From Clytia hemisphaerica (lineage: Eukaryota > Cnidaria > Hydrozoa > Leptothecata > Clytiidae): a DNA stretch of 64,000 bases. Of this stretch, positions 43,065-54,791 are shown piece by piece; the stretch's first letter is position 1; every line of letters begins with the position of its first letter. Where the stretch lies: positions 1-64,000 of the forward strand of contig CACVBU010000352.1 of the NCBI GenBank assembly GCA_902728285.1, written 5' to 3'. A model generated the notes under the pieces. The model was given only the letters and a program-made list of their open reading frames with translations, searched no databases and was not told the origin of the DNA. A program made the position numbers and the translations under genes.

Positions 43065-45351
43065 ATGAATGGAGACGATGTCGATCGTCCCCTAGAACTC
43101 GTCGGAGTTCACAATGGAGATGAAGATGTTGACCGTACCGCTACAGATGTTGACCGTACCGCCATAGATGTTGACCGTTCCGCCACAGATGTTGACCGTA
43201 CCGCCACAGATGTTGACCAGACCGCCATAGAAGTCAATCAACCCAGAGATGAGGGAGATGCTAGTCGTGCAGGTACCCAAGTTGTCGAGGAGCCTGATGA
43301 CAAACAGAGCATACCATCTCAAGATGACGAAACAGGATCGCTTTTACTTGGTGCAACAGCTCTATCCCCAATACGTCGCTACCCAAAAAGAGAAAGACAA
43401 CTAACCGAGAAGGGTAAGAAATCACGCATTCAACACTTATTTGCTGAACGAAAAAGACTTCTCAACAGATTAGAGAAACGAGGCAAGTCTATGATGGAAA
43501 CATTAGCCCTGCTGGATCAAAGTCTTATCAAGAGTCGACTTCAACAGTACAACGAAACAGCATTAACTTTCGAGGGCACTCACAATGAGCTGAACGAGTT
43601 ACTCGACCCACACGAAAAGGCTGAAGACCAGTATTGGTTTACCACAGTTGATGATCAAATCAATGATAGACAGACAGACATTAAATCGTCAAGAAGAAGA
43701 AAGAAGCATTGCATCATCACGTAAATCTTTGCAATCATCACGATCATCAAAATCCTCTAAATCGTCACGATCATCAAAATCTTCTAAATCATCACGATCA
43801 TCAAGGTCGCCTAAATCCTTACGATCGTCACATTCTTCAAGTTCTTCAATGGTTTCCAAGTTGTCAAAATCCACTCACTCTTCGAAATCGTCAAAGAAGT
43901 CAGGATCCACATCACCAACATGGAGTTCACCAAGATCGAGACATAGTCAACTTTCTGATCAACTGCTTGAAGAAGAGATCAAACGAGCCGAACTACTAGC
44001 AGAGTCAAAATTCATCGAAGAAGAATATGACCATGCTCAAAGGACAAAGGAACTGAAACTACAACATCAGATAGCATTATATTCAGCAAGGATTGATGTG
44101 CTTCGTACAAGAACCTCGAATGAAGATCAAGCTGACACAAGTCAAGCCAAGCAGGAGCCACCTGCGGCACCAACAAACATTGATCCATCAAAGACTCTAT
44201 CGCCAATCAGAAGACAAGCCATGCAGGAGCCACCTGCGGCGTCACACCTTGATCAATCGTCGACACACCTACCGTCAATCGGCAGACAAGTCATGCAGGA
44301 GCCACCTGCGGCGTCACGCTTTGATCAACCAAAGACGCATCAATCCTCAACCAGCAAACAAGCCATACAGGAGCCACCTGCGGCGTCACACCTTGATCAA
44401 TCGTCGACACACCTACCGTCAATCGGCGGACAAGTCATGCAGGAGCCACCTGCGGTGTCACGCTTTGGTCAACCAAAGACGCATCAATCCTCAACCAGCA
44501 AACAAGCCATGCAGGAGCCACCTGCGGTGTCACACCTTGATCAATCGTCGACACATCTACCGTCAATCGGCAGACAAGTCATGCAGGAGCCACCTGCGAC
44601 TTCACGCTTTGATCAACCAAAGATGCATCAATCTTCAACCAGCAAACAAGCCACGCAGGAGCCACCTGCGGCATCACACCTTGATCAATCGTCGACACAT
44701 CTACCGTCAATCGGCAGACAAGTCATGCAGGAGCCACCTGCGACATCACGCTTTGATCAACCAAAGATGCATAAATCTTCAACTAGCAAGCAAGCCATGC
44801 AGGAGCCACCTGCGGCGTCACACCTTGATCAATCGTCGACACACCTACCGCCAATCGGCAGACAAGTCATGCAGGAGCCACCTGCAGCGTCACGCTTTGA
44901 TCAACCAAAGACGCATCAATCTTCAACCAGAAAACTAACCATGCAGAAGCCTTCTGCGCCATCAATCAATTTAATCCATCAAGGAGACACCTATCGTCAA
45001 TCAAACAAGCCTTGCCGGAGCCACCTGAGGCGACATTCAACATTGATCAGTCAAGGATGTACCGATCACCCGTCAATACCCAAGCCATGCAGGAGCCACC
45101 TGCGGCATCTCAATGTTCCAAACAGACAAAATTGTACCCATTGACTTACATGCATCAAGCCAAGCAAAATCCGACTGCGATATCACATCCACGCCATTCT
45201 ATGACATCAATTAACACAGAACCATTTCAACATTCAAGCTTACCAGTTCAGGCTTCATCGATGGATGATATTATGGAGACTTATTCACCAATTACGTCAT
45301 CGAAAAGGACGTTCCTGAACCGCTGTCGACGAACGATCTGCTATTTGCCAT

Positions 45352-45354
<3 letters not shown>
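43065..45354 (+). pseudogene. BEL/Pao gag, 5' half
   Basis: The ATG at 43065 opens a frame with five DVDRTATD-like octapeptide repeats (43126-43240), then RRYPKRERQLTEKGKKSRIQ and EDQYWFTTVDDQI, the usual N-terminal gag segment of Bel/Pao elements. The frame shifts near 43660-43700, within a GACAGACAGACA run, into a Ser/Arg/Lys-rich stretch, a coiled-coil region and then the Pro-rich 48-residue repeats. Further frame changes occur near 45010 and 45290. The last host codons before the insertion read NDLLFAM, and gag resumes at 47833. The GACA run could be a slippage site or a simple mutation; both are possible. Confidence 0.85.
44217..44936 (+). repeat. Five 144-bp tandem repeats coding for Pro/Gln-rich gag repeats
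   Basis: The anchor (G/A)TCACACCTTGATCAATCGTCG lies at 44241, 44385, 44529, 44673 and 44817, exactly 144 bp apart. Each unit encodes two related 24-residue modules sharing MQEPPA(A/V/T)S, one continuing HLDQSSTHLPSI and one RFDQPK(T/M)H. Copies differ mainly by single substitutions, so expansion is recent and the reading frame is preserved throughout. Confidence 0.95.
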
Positions 45355-45385
<31 letters not shown>

Positions 45386-47832
45386 TATACAAGTTCAAGG
45401 CACACGAGGGCCTCTGAGAACCGGATCTTGATTACAATTGTCTTGTCTCGAATCTTTTCGGATGTTTTTTCCAAGCTTCGTTGAGTCTTTCTTTAAAGAT
45501 TTTGACAGTCTTTGCCTCTACAACGTATCTTGGTAATCTATTCCAGTTTGGTATACTCCTGTAAAAGAACGAGTTGGTTTGTGCGCCTCGGAATCCATCT
45601 TTACCAAAATTTGGTATCAGCTCATCATTGTGTCTCCTGTTCGGACGTGTTCGAGTCGATAATTTACTTGGAAGAGTATTTTTATCGTAGTAGTGGAGAT
45701 GTTTGTATACTTGGACCATATCACAAAAGAGTCTCCTGAATTCAAGCGTGGGGAGGTCAAGTATGCGCAAGCGTTCTTCATAGGACATATCTTTGCAGAT
45801 AGGCACGAGTCTTGTGGCGCGTCTTTGTACACCCTCGATCAAATCAACATATTTTCGAAGTTTAGGTGACCATACCGACTGAGCATACTCCAAGTGCGGA
45901 CGGACAAACGAAGTATATAGTACTAGGAAGATGGATGGATTCAGATGTTCAAAGCTCCTGTTAATCACTCCTAGTATTGAATTTGCCTTCTTTACCTGCT
46001 TTGCAATATGCTCCTCGAATGTAAGTTCTGAGTCGATCACAATCCCAAGATCTTTCTCTTCAAAAACATGTTCAAGCTGATTTCCATCCAAACAATATGG
46101 ATAGGCATGCTTGATGTCAGAGAATTTGCCAATAGTTAGTACGTGACATTTGTCGGGATGGAAATTTAATAACCATTCTTTCGACCACTTGACTAGCGCG
46201 TCTATATCCTGTTGGATGGAAATAGAGTCTTCGATAGTGTTGACCTCTTGGAAGATTTTGGTGTCATCAGCAAAAAGGAGTATAAATGATGATATCACTC
46301 TTTCAGGAAGATCGTTGATGTAAAGAACGAACAATAATGGTCCAAGGACACTACCCTGTGGGATACCACTAACCACGTGATCCGTTGTCGAAAATGATTT
46401 ATTTACTTTCACTGATTGGGTTCGTCCATTTAAAAATGATTTTACCCAAGACATTATCGGACCATCTATGCCGTATGCTAATAGTTTCTTGCATAAACGA
46501 CGATGAGGTACAGTGTCAAAGGCCTTTGCGAAATCAAAATAGATACTATCAATCACTTTTCCTTCTGATGTACTTTCACAGCACGTATCCAAGTAATACA
46601 ACAGTTGCGTAACGGTGGATCGATTTTTGATAAAACCATATTGCTTGTTCGATAAAAGATGTTGATCAAGAAGATGCTCCATAATATGCTTTCTCACTAT
46701 TGACTCCATCAGTTTGCATACTATTGATGTCAAGCTTACAGGTCGATAATTTACTGCAAGATTTTGAGCACCTTTGTTCTTATATATGGGTATTACGTGA
46801 GCTTCTTTCCAATCCTTTGGTAGAGACCCTTCCTTTAATGATGTGTTCATTATTACTGCAAGAGGTTCAGAGACGTAGTCAGATAACGACAGTAGCATCT
46901 TAGGATGTATTCCATCAGGACCAAATGATTTATTTTGATTTAGATGTTTTATTTCGATCTGGATCATTTCTTTTGTTATATGGATTTCATCGATTACGGA
47001 CTCAGTTCTTTTCTCGAAGTCCGGTAGCTCCCCAGGAGGCTCTCTTGTGAAAACACTGCAGAATTGACGTTGAAGTATATTCGCCTTTTCATGGTCTTCA
47101 TGTTTCAAAGAATTTTTGTCATTTGGTGCCTCAAGTAATGATGATACCGTACTGGAAGATTTCATTTTGCTCCTGACATGTGACCAGAAAACTTTTGGTT
47201 TTGTTTTTGAATTGTTGCAGATTTTCCGTTCGTAATTTCTATGGGCTTGTGTCATCATTTTCGTCACTCGGTTGCGTACACGGGTGTATTTCACGCGATT
47301 CTCGTCTTTCTCTCGCGGCGATGATTTCATCCATTTTCTATGTAGACGCTTTTTCTTTGCTATTTCAGTCCTGAGATCTTTTGGAATAGGAATTCTTCCT
47401 CTCTTTCTCCAACCCTCGCCTCCAATCGTTTTGAGCGGGATGAAACGGTTTTGCAATTCGCTTACTTTATTCTTGAAAACTTGCCAAAGTTCCTCGACTG
47501 ATTTGTTATTAGCCGCATCTAGAAAAATCGTTTGCCAGTTACCTGTTTCAAGATCTTGCTTCATTGCTTCAAAATCAGCATTATCATAATTGTACCTTTC
47601 CGATGTGGGCTTTACATATGCATTGCACTTTATGCTAAAGGTCAGGGAACTGTGATCGCTTTTACCCAATGGACTGAGATATTCCAGATTTTGTGTTTGG
47701 TTGGCTTCTCCTGTTAGAATGAGATCAACCAAAGATGGTTCATCGGTTCCACGGCATCGTGTTGGTTCGTCTACGTTCTGATGGAGGAAAGAGTCGCGGA
47801 GAGTATCTAAAAACTTCTCTTCTTCTTCTTCT
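45355..47832 (-). mobile_element. CR1-like non-LTR retrotransposon, 5'-truncated, with (TTA)n tail
   Basis: The minus strand carries an uninterrupted frame from about 47830 to the stop at 45432. It starts in the APE endonuclease (VDLILTGE, LGKSDHSSLTF with the catalytic SDH), then has a Lys/Arg-rich linker, an RT core (KSFGPDGIHPKML, YRPVSLTSIVCKLMES, YFDFAKAFDTVPHRRL, GIPQGSVLGPLLFVLYINDL, LFADDTKIF) and the CR1 tail (YTSFVRPHLEYAQSVWSPKL, WNRLPRYVVEAKTV). Its 3' end is an (AAT)n/(TTA)n microsatellite at 45355-45384. TGTT at 45351-45354 recurs at 47833-47836 as a short target duplication. The host gag codons resume precisely afterwards. The intact frame shows that the insertion is young; only the 5' part (ORF1 and most of the endonuclease) is missing. 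Related older pieces are at 14593-14998 and 17776-18509. Confidence 0.93.
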
Positions 47833-49455
47833 TGTTGAAACAACAAGAGGCACCACGTGTGGACGACGTGGAATCGTACGATTGAGATCCACTCAACTAT
47901 GCACATTTCATCTCTGTTTTCAAGGAAGCAGTTGAATCGAAAATCCCAAATCCTAGAGGAAGGCTGACAAGACTGATGAAGTACACCACAGCTGAAGCTC
48001 ATGAAGCAATCAAACATTGCATCCAACTACCGTCTGCATATGGCTACTCCTCCGCATTGGATATACTCAAGAAGAGATTTTTGAAATCCACATCTGATTT
48101 TATCGGCATATCGCAACCAAATCAAAAATATGCAATCATTACGATTCAGCAACCCTAAAGGTTTTCGCGAATTCCTGAACCATCTGACCAAATGGCAGAC
48201 CTTCTACTGTGATCACTCTAACGTCCTGGATTCACCAGAAACCATCAGGCTGCTATTGGAGAAGTTACCACCACCTCTCATCGACAGATGGAATCGAAAG
48301 GCTATGATACTCCGTCAATCAAATGCAACGGAGCCAACTTTGAAAGATTTTGTCGCGTTCATGGAGCAAGAGACAACCCTTGTGAATGATCCATTGTACT
48401 CTCATCATGCTATCAGTAAAGATTCTTCACCCAAACAATTGGAGAAAGGTCATTCAAGAAACCCAAGACGTTCCTTCAAGACTGCTGCAACCAAGAACGA
48501 ACAAACGCCAAGGATCAAAATCTGTCCGTTCTGTGAGCAACAACATGACGCAGAAGATTGCCCAGTCATCTTAGCAAAGGATATCAACCAACGTAGCATC
48601 ATGATAAGATCAAAGAAACTTTGTTTTGGATGTCTCATGATCACAACGCCCGAACGTGCACAAAGCGACGAACCTGTAAAGTATGTCGATCCAAGCATGC
48701 AACTATCCTCCACGGTTTCAAATTTCGACCCAGTTCAACCAAGAGAGACGATCGATCATGCTGATGGAGACAATTCAGACAATAGAACTGATACCAAGGA
48801 CAAAGGGAAATCAGATCATCATATGAATAAAGATACCAAAGATGTGAAGGAAGACACAGATCAACCTCAAACCAAAACAACAACTTGTCGTGCAACCAAT
48901 TGTCATGAAGTTATATCAATGTGTGTAGTTCCAATCTGCATCAAACATGCAGACGATCCCTTATCAGAAAGACACACCCTTGCGATGCTCGACCCCTGCA
49001 GCCAAGCATCATTTATTGCTGATACCTTGGTTGACCGGATGAACATCAAAGGACCTACCACCTCCTTATCAATCACCACAGTGAATGGAACTAGTGAAGT
49101 CAATTCTACCGTCGTCAAGGAGCTGAGTGTCAGAGCGTTAAACAGCAACCAAACGATCACTGTTAAGAAAGCATTCTCAAGAGAAGATCTACCAGTCGAC
49201 CAAAATGAGATCGCCACCAAATCCAAGATCAAAGCATGGGATTACCTGAGCAAAATCAAAGATAGCTTACCTGACAATGACCATCAACCTGTTGAGCTTC
49301 TTATCGGTGCAGAGCCTGTGCCTCAAAGCTATCGAACCAATCGAAGTCATCCCAAGTCAAGATTGAGGTCCATTTGCTTATCGCACCGTTATCGGATGGT
49401 GCATCGTTGGACCATTAGAATCCTCCACAAAGAGCCAATCAATTGGATGTCATAG
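47833..49455 (+). pseudogene. BEL/Pao gag C-terminus and aspartic protease
   Basis: After the insertion, gag continues (HFISVFKEAVESKI, LTRLMKYTTAEAHEAIKHCI); an in-frame TGA lies at 47883. The frame shifts near 48140 into a long open segment: FLNHLTKWQTFY, then a zinc knuckle CPFCEQQHDAEDC (CX2CX3HX4C), an acidic Asp/Lys/Thr-rich linker, and the retropepsin-like LAMLDPCSQASFIADTL, where Bel/Pao proteases have the catalytic Asp (here DPCS instead of D-S/T/P-G). Frame is lost again near 49325. Confidence 0.85.
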
Positions 49456-50880
49456 AACCATTTTCAATGACATATCAGAAAAATCAAAGAGCAATCACTT
49501 CGTTTTCAAGACCAATGTGAAAGAAATGGACATTGGAGAAATGTACGAGTCGTTGTACAACACTGATTTGTCGAAAACCAGTCTAACCAACGTATCGACT
49601 TTGAAGATTCACACATGTCAGTCGAAGACAAAAGGTTTATGTCCATTATGGAAGGAAAGACAACAATGGATGATGGTCACTATGTACTTCCATTACCACT
49701 CAGAGATGGAGAAGGCAACTTACCAAACAACAGATGCATTGCAGAAAGACGATTAGCAAGTCTCAAACGCAAGCTTGAACGCAACCCTACCTTTTTCGAC
49801 CACTACATGACGTTTATGGATACCATATTGAAGAATGGTCATGCAAGAATCGCCAAACCATGGAGTTCTGTCACGTTTTCGTCAAGGTCGGATTGGAGTA
49901 ATGGCAGACATCCAAGCTATGTTTTATCAAGTGTTTGTTCCTGAACATCAACGATCCCTTCTTCGCTTCCTTTGGTGGAAAGACAACGATCTAACTACAA
50001 CACCTATCGACTACGAAATGAACGTCCACGTCTTTGGTGCAGGATCATCAGCAAGCTGTTCAAGTTATGCACTCAGAAGAACAGCCATCGACAATCAAGA
50101 AGATTTCCCCGACAAGATACGTAACATTCTTTTCAACAATTTCTACGTCGATGATATGTTGAAATCAGAAGATGACGAACAAGAAACCATTGAAATGATA
50201 CAGGGTGTCAAATCGCTATGTAAACGAGGAGGATTAAACCTCGTAAAGTTCGTAACCAACAGTCAAACCGTGCTCAATTCTCTACCAAAAGAGGATCTTG
50301 GATCGTCACTCAAGGATGCATCCCTACTGGGTGGACTCACTGACAAAGCACTCGGTGTGTCCTGGAATCTCAGTGATGACGTGTTCAAATTCGATCTAAC
50401 AGAAGCGAAGCAGAAACCTCTGACAAGACGAGGAATGTTGTCCATGATAAGCAGCATCTATGACCCTCTTGGATTGATATCACCATTCATCCTGAAAGGA
50501 AGACTTATTCTCCAAACTTTGTGCAAGATGCAACATGGCTGGGATGATCAAATTCCAGAGGACATTGCAACTGATTAGATAAAATGGTATTCCGACCTTG
50601 AAGATATCAAATTGATCAGCATACCACGATGTTATCAGCCAGATGACTTTGGTACGCCAGTTGAGAAATCATTCCACCACTTCTCAGATGCTTCTGAGAG
50701 AGGATATGGACAAGTGACATACTTGAGACAAATCAACCAAGAAGTCAAAATCCATTGTTCCTTGGTAATTGGCAAATCACGTGTTGCACCAATCCAATTT
50801 GTATCAATACCAAGGCTTGAGCTGACAGCAGGAGTATTGTCCACAAAGATCTGCAATCTTGTCGAGAAAGAAGTACAAAT
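49456..50880 (+). pseudogene. BEL/Pao reverse transcriptase and RNase H start, with internal deletion
   Basis: Segments in changing frames read EDKRFMSIMEGKTTM and DGHYVLPLPLRD, typical of the Bel/Pao RT N-terminus, then FDHYMTFMDTILKNGHARI. Next comes SRFRQGRIGVMADIQAMFYQ (first catalytic Asp) and NNFYVDDMLKSED (the YVDD box), then MLSMISSIYDPLGLISPF of the connection. The stretch that should hold the conserved PHHGV and VVFDxS motifs, roughly 60 residues, is missing at about 49862. A TGA-TAG region at 50572-50578 interrupts the frame before RNase H (HHFSDASERGYGQVTYLR, IPRLELTAGVLSTKI), which is then cut at 50880. Confidence 0.88.
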
Positions 50881-52055
50881 CAAAGGCATACGGGCTCAGT
50901 GAGAGTGCCGTCCAATTAATGCACAGCTATTTAAGCAATAGGAAGCACAGAGTTCGTATAGGTTCTCATTTAAGTTCATGGCTCGATATTTTATTAGGAG
51001 TACCCCAAGGGTCTATCCTTGGGCCATTACTTTTTAATATATTCATAAACGATCTATTTTATATCATAGATGAAATTTTAAATTTTGCAGATGATAACAC
51101 TTTATCTTCTTCTGGATCAAACTTGGATGAAGTTAACGCAAACCTTTTACACCAACTAAGCATCGTTCTTGATTGGTTTAAGCATAACTCAATGGTTGCA
51201 AATCCCTCCAAGTTTCAACTTATTTACCCCGGTACTTTTAACGCCGATGTTTCTCTTCCTGTTGGTAAAAACAACATTAAGAACGTCGATGTCGTGAAAC
51301 TTCTGGGTATAAAAATCGATGCAAAATTATCTTTTATTCCTCACGTCACCGAATTAAGTAAAAAATCTAACCAAAAACTAAGGGCATTGAGAAGGGTGAG
51401 ACATTTTTTATCAGAAGATCAAGCAAAACTTCTTATAAACTCCTATATTCTCTCACCATTTAACTATTGTCCATTAGTCTGGATGTTTTGCGGTAAAGGG
51501 GGTAGCAGCCTTATTGAGAAATGCCACCACAGAGCACTATGTGCTTTGAAAAACAAAACCATCTCGGAATATGACGACTTATTAACTGACTGTAATGCGG
51601 TGAGTATTCATACACGAAACCTAAAACTTCTCCTCATGGAAGTATTTAAATCTACACATGGCCTTGGACCACGTATCATGCATGGCATATTCACGGCATT
51701 GCAGTCACGTTACAAGCTTCGTTCTGGTCACACTCTTTCTCTTCCTCTATATAAAAAATACAATAGTGCATTTGGTGTTAACACATTTGACTTTAGAGCA
51801 GTTTCAACCTGGAACTAACTACCATCCTCTATTAAGTCGCTTGAAAATTTAGATTCCTTTAAAAATGCTCTAAAAAATGTCTTACCTATCTGCACTTGTA
51901 AAAATTGTACATAGTTTTTTTTTTTCTCAGTTCTTTTTTTTCAATATATATATTTTTAATGTTTTTATGACAGTTGGATTTGATTAGAAACTTACTTGTA
52001 ATTTTCTAGATACCACCCAACTTAAAATAAAGAATAAATAAAAAATAAAATAAAT
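50881..52055 (+). mobile_element. Second nested non-LTR element, 5'-truncated, A-rich tail
   Basis: It begins inside an RT open frame (AYGLSESAVQLMHSYLSN) and continues through LLGVPQGSILGPLLFNIFI, LNFADDNTL (the catalytic pair within FADD), VVKLLGIKIDAKLSF and NYCPLVWMFCG to a stop near 51818. The 3' end is AAATAAATAAAAAATAAAATAA-like. The flanking (C)AAAT at 50876-50880 and AAAT at 52052-52055 suggest a short target duplication; host RNase H codons resume at 52056. It has the same orientation as the host, opposite to the CR1 at 45355, and is not closely similar to it. Confidence 0.9.
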
Positions 52056-53934
52056 AGATGCCAAACATGTATTCTGGACCGACAGTGAGGTGGTTTTGAG
52101 CTATCTCCACAACACTACCAAGAGATTCAAAACTTTTGTGGCAAATCGTGTCCAAACTATCCATTCATCTACTGACCTTTAAGCCTGGAGGTACATCAAA
52201 ACGACTGACAATCCAGCTGACATCTCCTCAAGAGGAATTTCTACCAAAGATGCAAACAAGATCCAAATGTGGATACATGGGCCAGAATTCTTCTGGCAAA
52301 ACGAAAGTACGTGGAAGAAATCAAAGCCCTCGACCAAGCTAGACGCAAACGATACAGAACTTAAGAAAGTGAACGCAATCATGATAAAAGATGCAACAAA
52401 TAATGTGGTTTTGAAGCTAATCAAACAGATCTCAAATTAGAAAAGGCTATGTCGTATCGTAGCATTAATCGTACGTTTCGTACGCATAATTTGTAAAGCT
52501 CCAAACGTCGAAAGATCACTTCATCCCACCATTGAAGAAGTAAATGGAGCAGAAAGGCTCATCATCACCACCACCCAGCAAGTAAAATTCACAGACGAAA
52601 TTGCAGCCTTGCAGAAGCAAAACCATGTCTCAGAACACAGCCCAATCTCCAGTCTTAATCCCTTCATTGATGAGTCAGGAGTACTTCGTGTTGGTGGAAG
52701 ATTGCGGAGATCCAACCTAAACTTCCAACTGAGACACCCTATTCTATTACCGAAGAATCATGAGTTATCTGAGTCAATCGTTCGATGGTGTCATGAGAAG
52801 TGTGCTCACAGAGGTCGTCTACACACACTTCACGAATTGAGAAATCATGGTTTCTGGGTTGTCAATGGAAACACCTTTGTTCGAAAAATTATCTACCATT
52901 GTGTCATTTGTTGTTACCTCAGAGGATCAACATCCAATCAGATCATGGCTGATCTACCAAAAGCAAGAGTTGTCGAATCTCCACCATTCACTTACGTTGG
53001 GGTGGATTTCTTCGGACCATTCATCGTCAAAGAGCTGAGGAGGGAATTAAAACGATATGGAGTTATCTTCACGTGCTTTTCAACACGACCTGTTCATCTT
53101 GAAGTATCATCCAGCTTAGAAACCGACACATTCATCATGACTCTAAGAAGATTCATCTCAAGACGAGGAAAAGTTCGTTCAATGCACTCAGACAATGGAA
53201 CTAACTTTGTTGGCACCGAAAGAGAGTTGAAGAAGGCTATCTCAGAAATGGACCACGAAAGAATTGCAAAATACATGAACGAGCAAGACGGTGATTGGAT
53301 TTGGAAATTCAATCCCCCAGCCTCAAGTCATATGGGTGGTGTGTGGGAGCGTCACATCAGAAGCATCAGAAGGATCCTTGCTGCACTCTTGAAATCTCAA
53401 GGACCAAGTCTCAACACTGAAACCCTCACAACACTACTTGTCGAAGTAGAATCAATTATCAACTCAAGACCATTAACTGTCGACACCGTAAGCGACCCAA
53501 CAGAACCAATGGCACTATCACCTATGAATTTGCTGACCATGAAAAGCAAAGTCGTCTTGCCACCACCAGGAGAGTTCGACGAATCTGATTTATATTCTCG
53601 CAAACGATGGAGAAGAATTCAATTCTTAGCAAACGAGTTTTGGGAGCGGTGGAGGAAAGAGTATCTTTTTCAATTGCAGCACCGCACCAAATGGAGAACC
53701 AAAGAAATGAATTTTCGATCTGGAGACATAGTCCTACTAAAGGACAACACACTAACAAACACACGAAACGATTGGCTGATGGGAACGATTGAAAAGGTGT
53801 ATCCAGACGACACTGGCACAGTACGTTCGGTAGACTGTCGAATTGGGAAAAATGTTTACAGACGACCAATAACAAAATTAGTGTTATTGATTGAGTGTTC
53901 GACCCCCGACGAGGAGCCATCAGATTTGGAGTAA
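52056..53934 (+). CDS. BEL/Pao RNase H end and integrase
   Basis: The first part completes RNase H ([17 protein letters not shown], with the catalytic Asp-Ser) and contains stops near 52181 and 52440. From 52609 the frame is open for 441 codons: [15 protein letters not shown], an HHCC zinc finger ([13 protein letters not shown] with a later HCVICC), and an integrase core with the DDE acids in [21 protein letters not shown] and [12 protein letters not shown]-terminal domain follows ([15 protein letters not shown], then [11 protein letters not shown]), as is usual in Bel/Pao. The stop lies at 53934, 20 bp before the 3' LTR. This is the best preserved part of the element. Confidence 0.9.
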
Positions 53935-53953
53935 TCATATGAGAGGAGCCATG

Positions 53954-54791
53954 TGTTGCGGCCATGATAACATTGGCCTCAAGAGACTTGTGTATATATT
54001 ATGACGTATGTTGTTTTGGTAGCTATATTCCTATTTGGGAATTAGCGTATGATATCGCGTTTTAATGTTTAATTTAATTTAATTAGTTTTTTAATGCTCC
54101 AATGCACAATTTTCTCCATTTTATCTCGCCCATTTTTGCTTTTGAATTCAATCTAGAAATTGTTATGAGAACGTGTAGACGTTTTGAGGAGTTTGTAGAA
54201 ACTCCATTTTCACTTCTCGTTGGAGAAACTTTAAAGTTAACATTTTAGAGTAATTGAATTGATTTTCATTTTGGATTTACTTGAGAATTTATTTTGGTAT
54301 TTCCTGTGGAGCCATCCATACACAGTGCTTTGGAGCTTATGTTTCAGTAAGTTTTTCCTATATTTTTGACTTGTAATTTTTCCTATTTTTGTACATTTTT
54401 TTGGTACTAGATTCCCTAGGATTCTTTAGATTTTTCCTTGAATTTTGGTCACCTTTTGACCTGGTCTGTCATTTTCCAAGCTATTTTTCTGGTCACAGAC
54501 CGTTAGTCTTTTGGGCATTACATTTCGTCCTTTGGTCGTATTGGCTTCATACTCTATTTTTGGCCTCTATTTCCCCTCTGTTTGCTCTAGGGCCATTTTA
54601 CTTTTGGACTTCCGTATAGTTTTCCGTATTCCGGTATTGGCCTTTTCCATCCGGAACTGACTGATTTCCGGGATTCGGAACTTAGCTATTTTTATTTTAT
54701 TTTAAATTCTAATTAGGCTTTCTTTGTATTTTTCTAGCCTCTGAATCAATAAAGAGCGTTGTAACACAGCACACTGTTTCGGGCTTCCACA
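53954..54791 (+). repeat. 3' LTR of the BEL/Pao element
   Basis: 838 bp. It matches the 5' LTR at 42203-43049 end to end with few substitutions, plus indels (about 27 bp missing and about 15 bp extra near 54365 relative to the 5' copy). Confidence 0.93.

Larger units (their letters stand above)
42203..54791 (+). mobile_element. BEL/Pao LTR retrotransposon with two nested non-LTR insertions
   Basis: It is bounded by LTRs that start TGTTGCGG and end CTTCCACA (TG...CA). The flanks GTTGG (42198-42202) and GTGGG (54792-54796) could be a 5-bp target duplication with one change. Internal order is gag, zinc knuckle, protease, RT, RNase H, integrase, which is the Bel/Pao order; the YVDD RT motif, the HHCC integrase finger and the C-terminal integrase extension also fit Bel/Pao. 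Removing the insertions at 45355-47832 and 50881-52055 leaves about 8.9 kb. Several frameshifts, stops and an RT deletion make it non-autonomous. Confidence 0.93.

Noticed and set aside
44093-44938. 281-codon frame with CRSHLRRH-type repeats within gag
   Set aside because: Alternative frame of the 144-bp repeats; the true gag frame gives the MQEPPA modules and continues from the gag N-terminus.
47735-48026. N-terminal extension of the CR1 frame above 47832
   Set aside because: These codons are antisense to the BEL/Pao gag and come from the insertion junction, not from the CR1 element.
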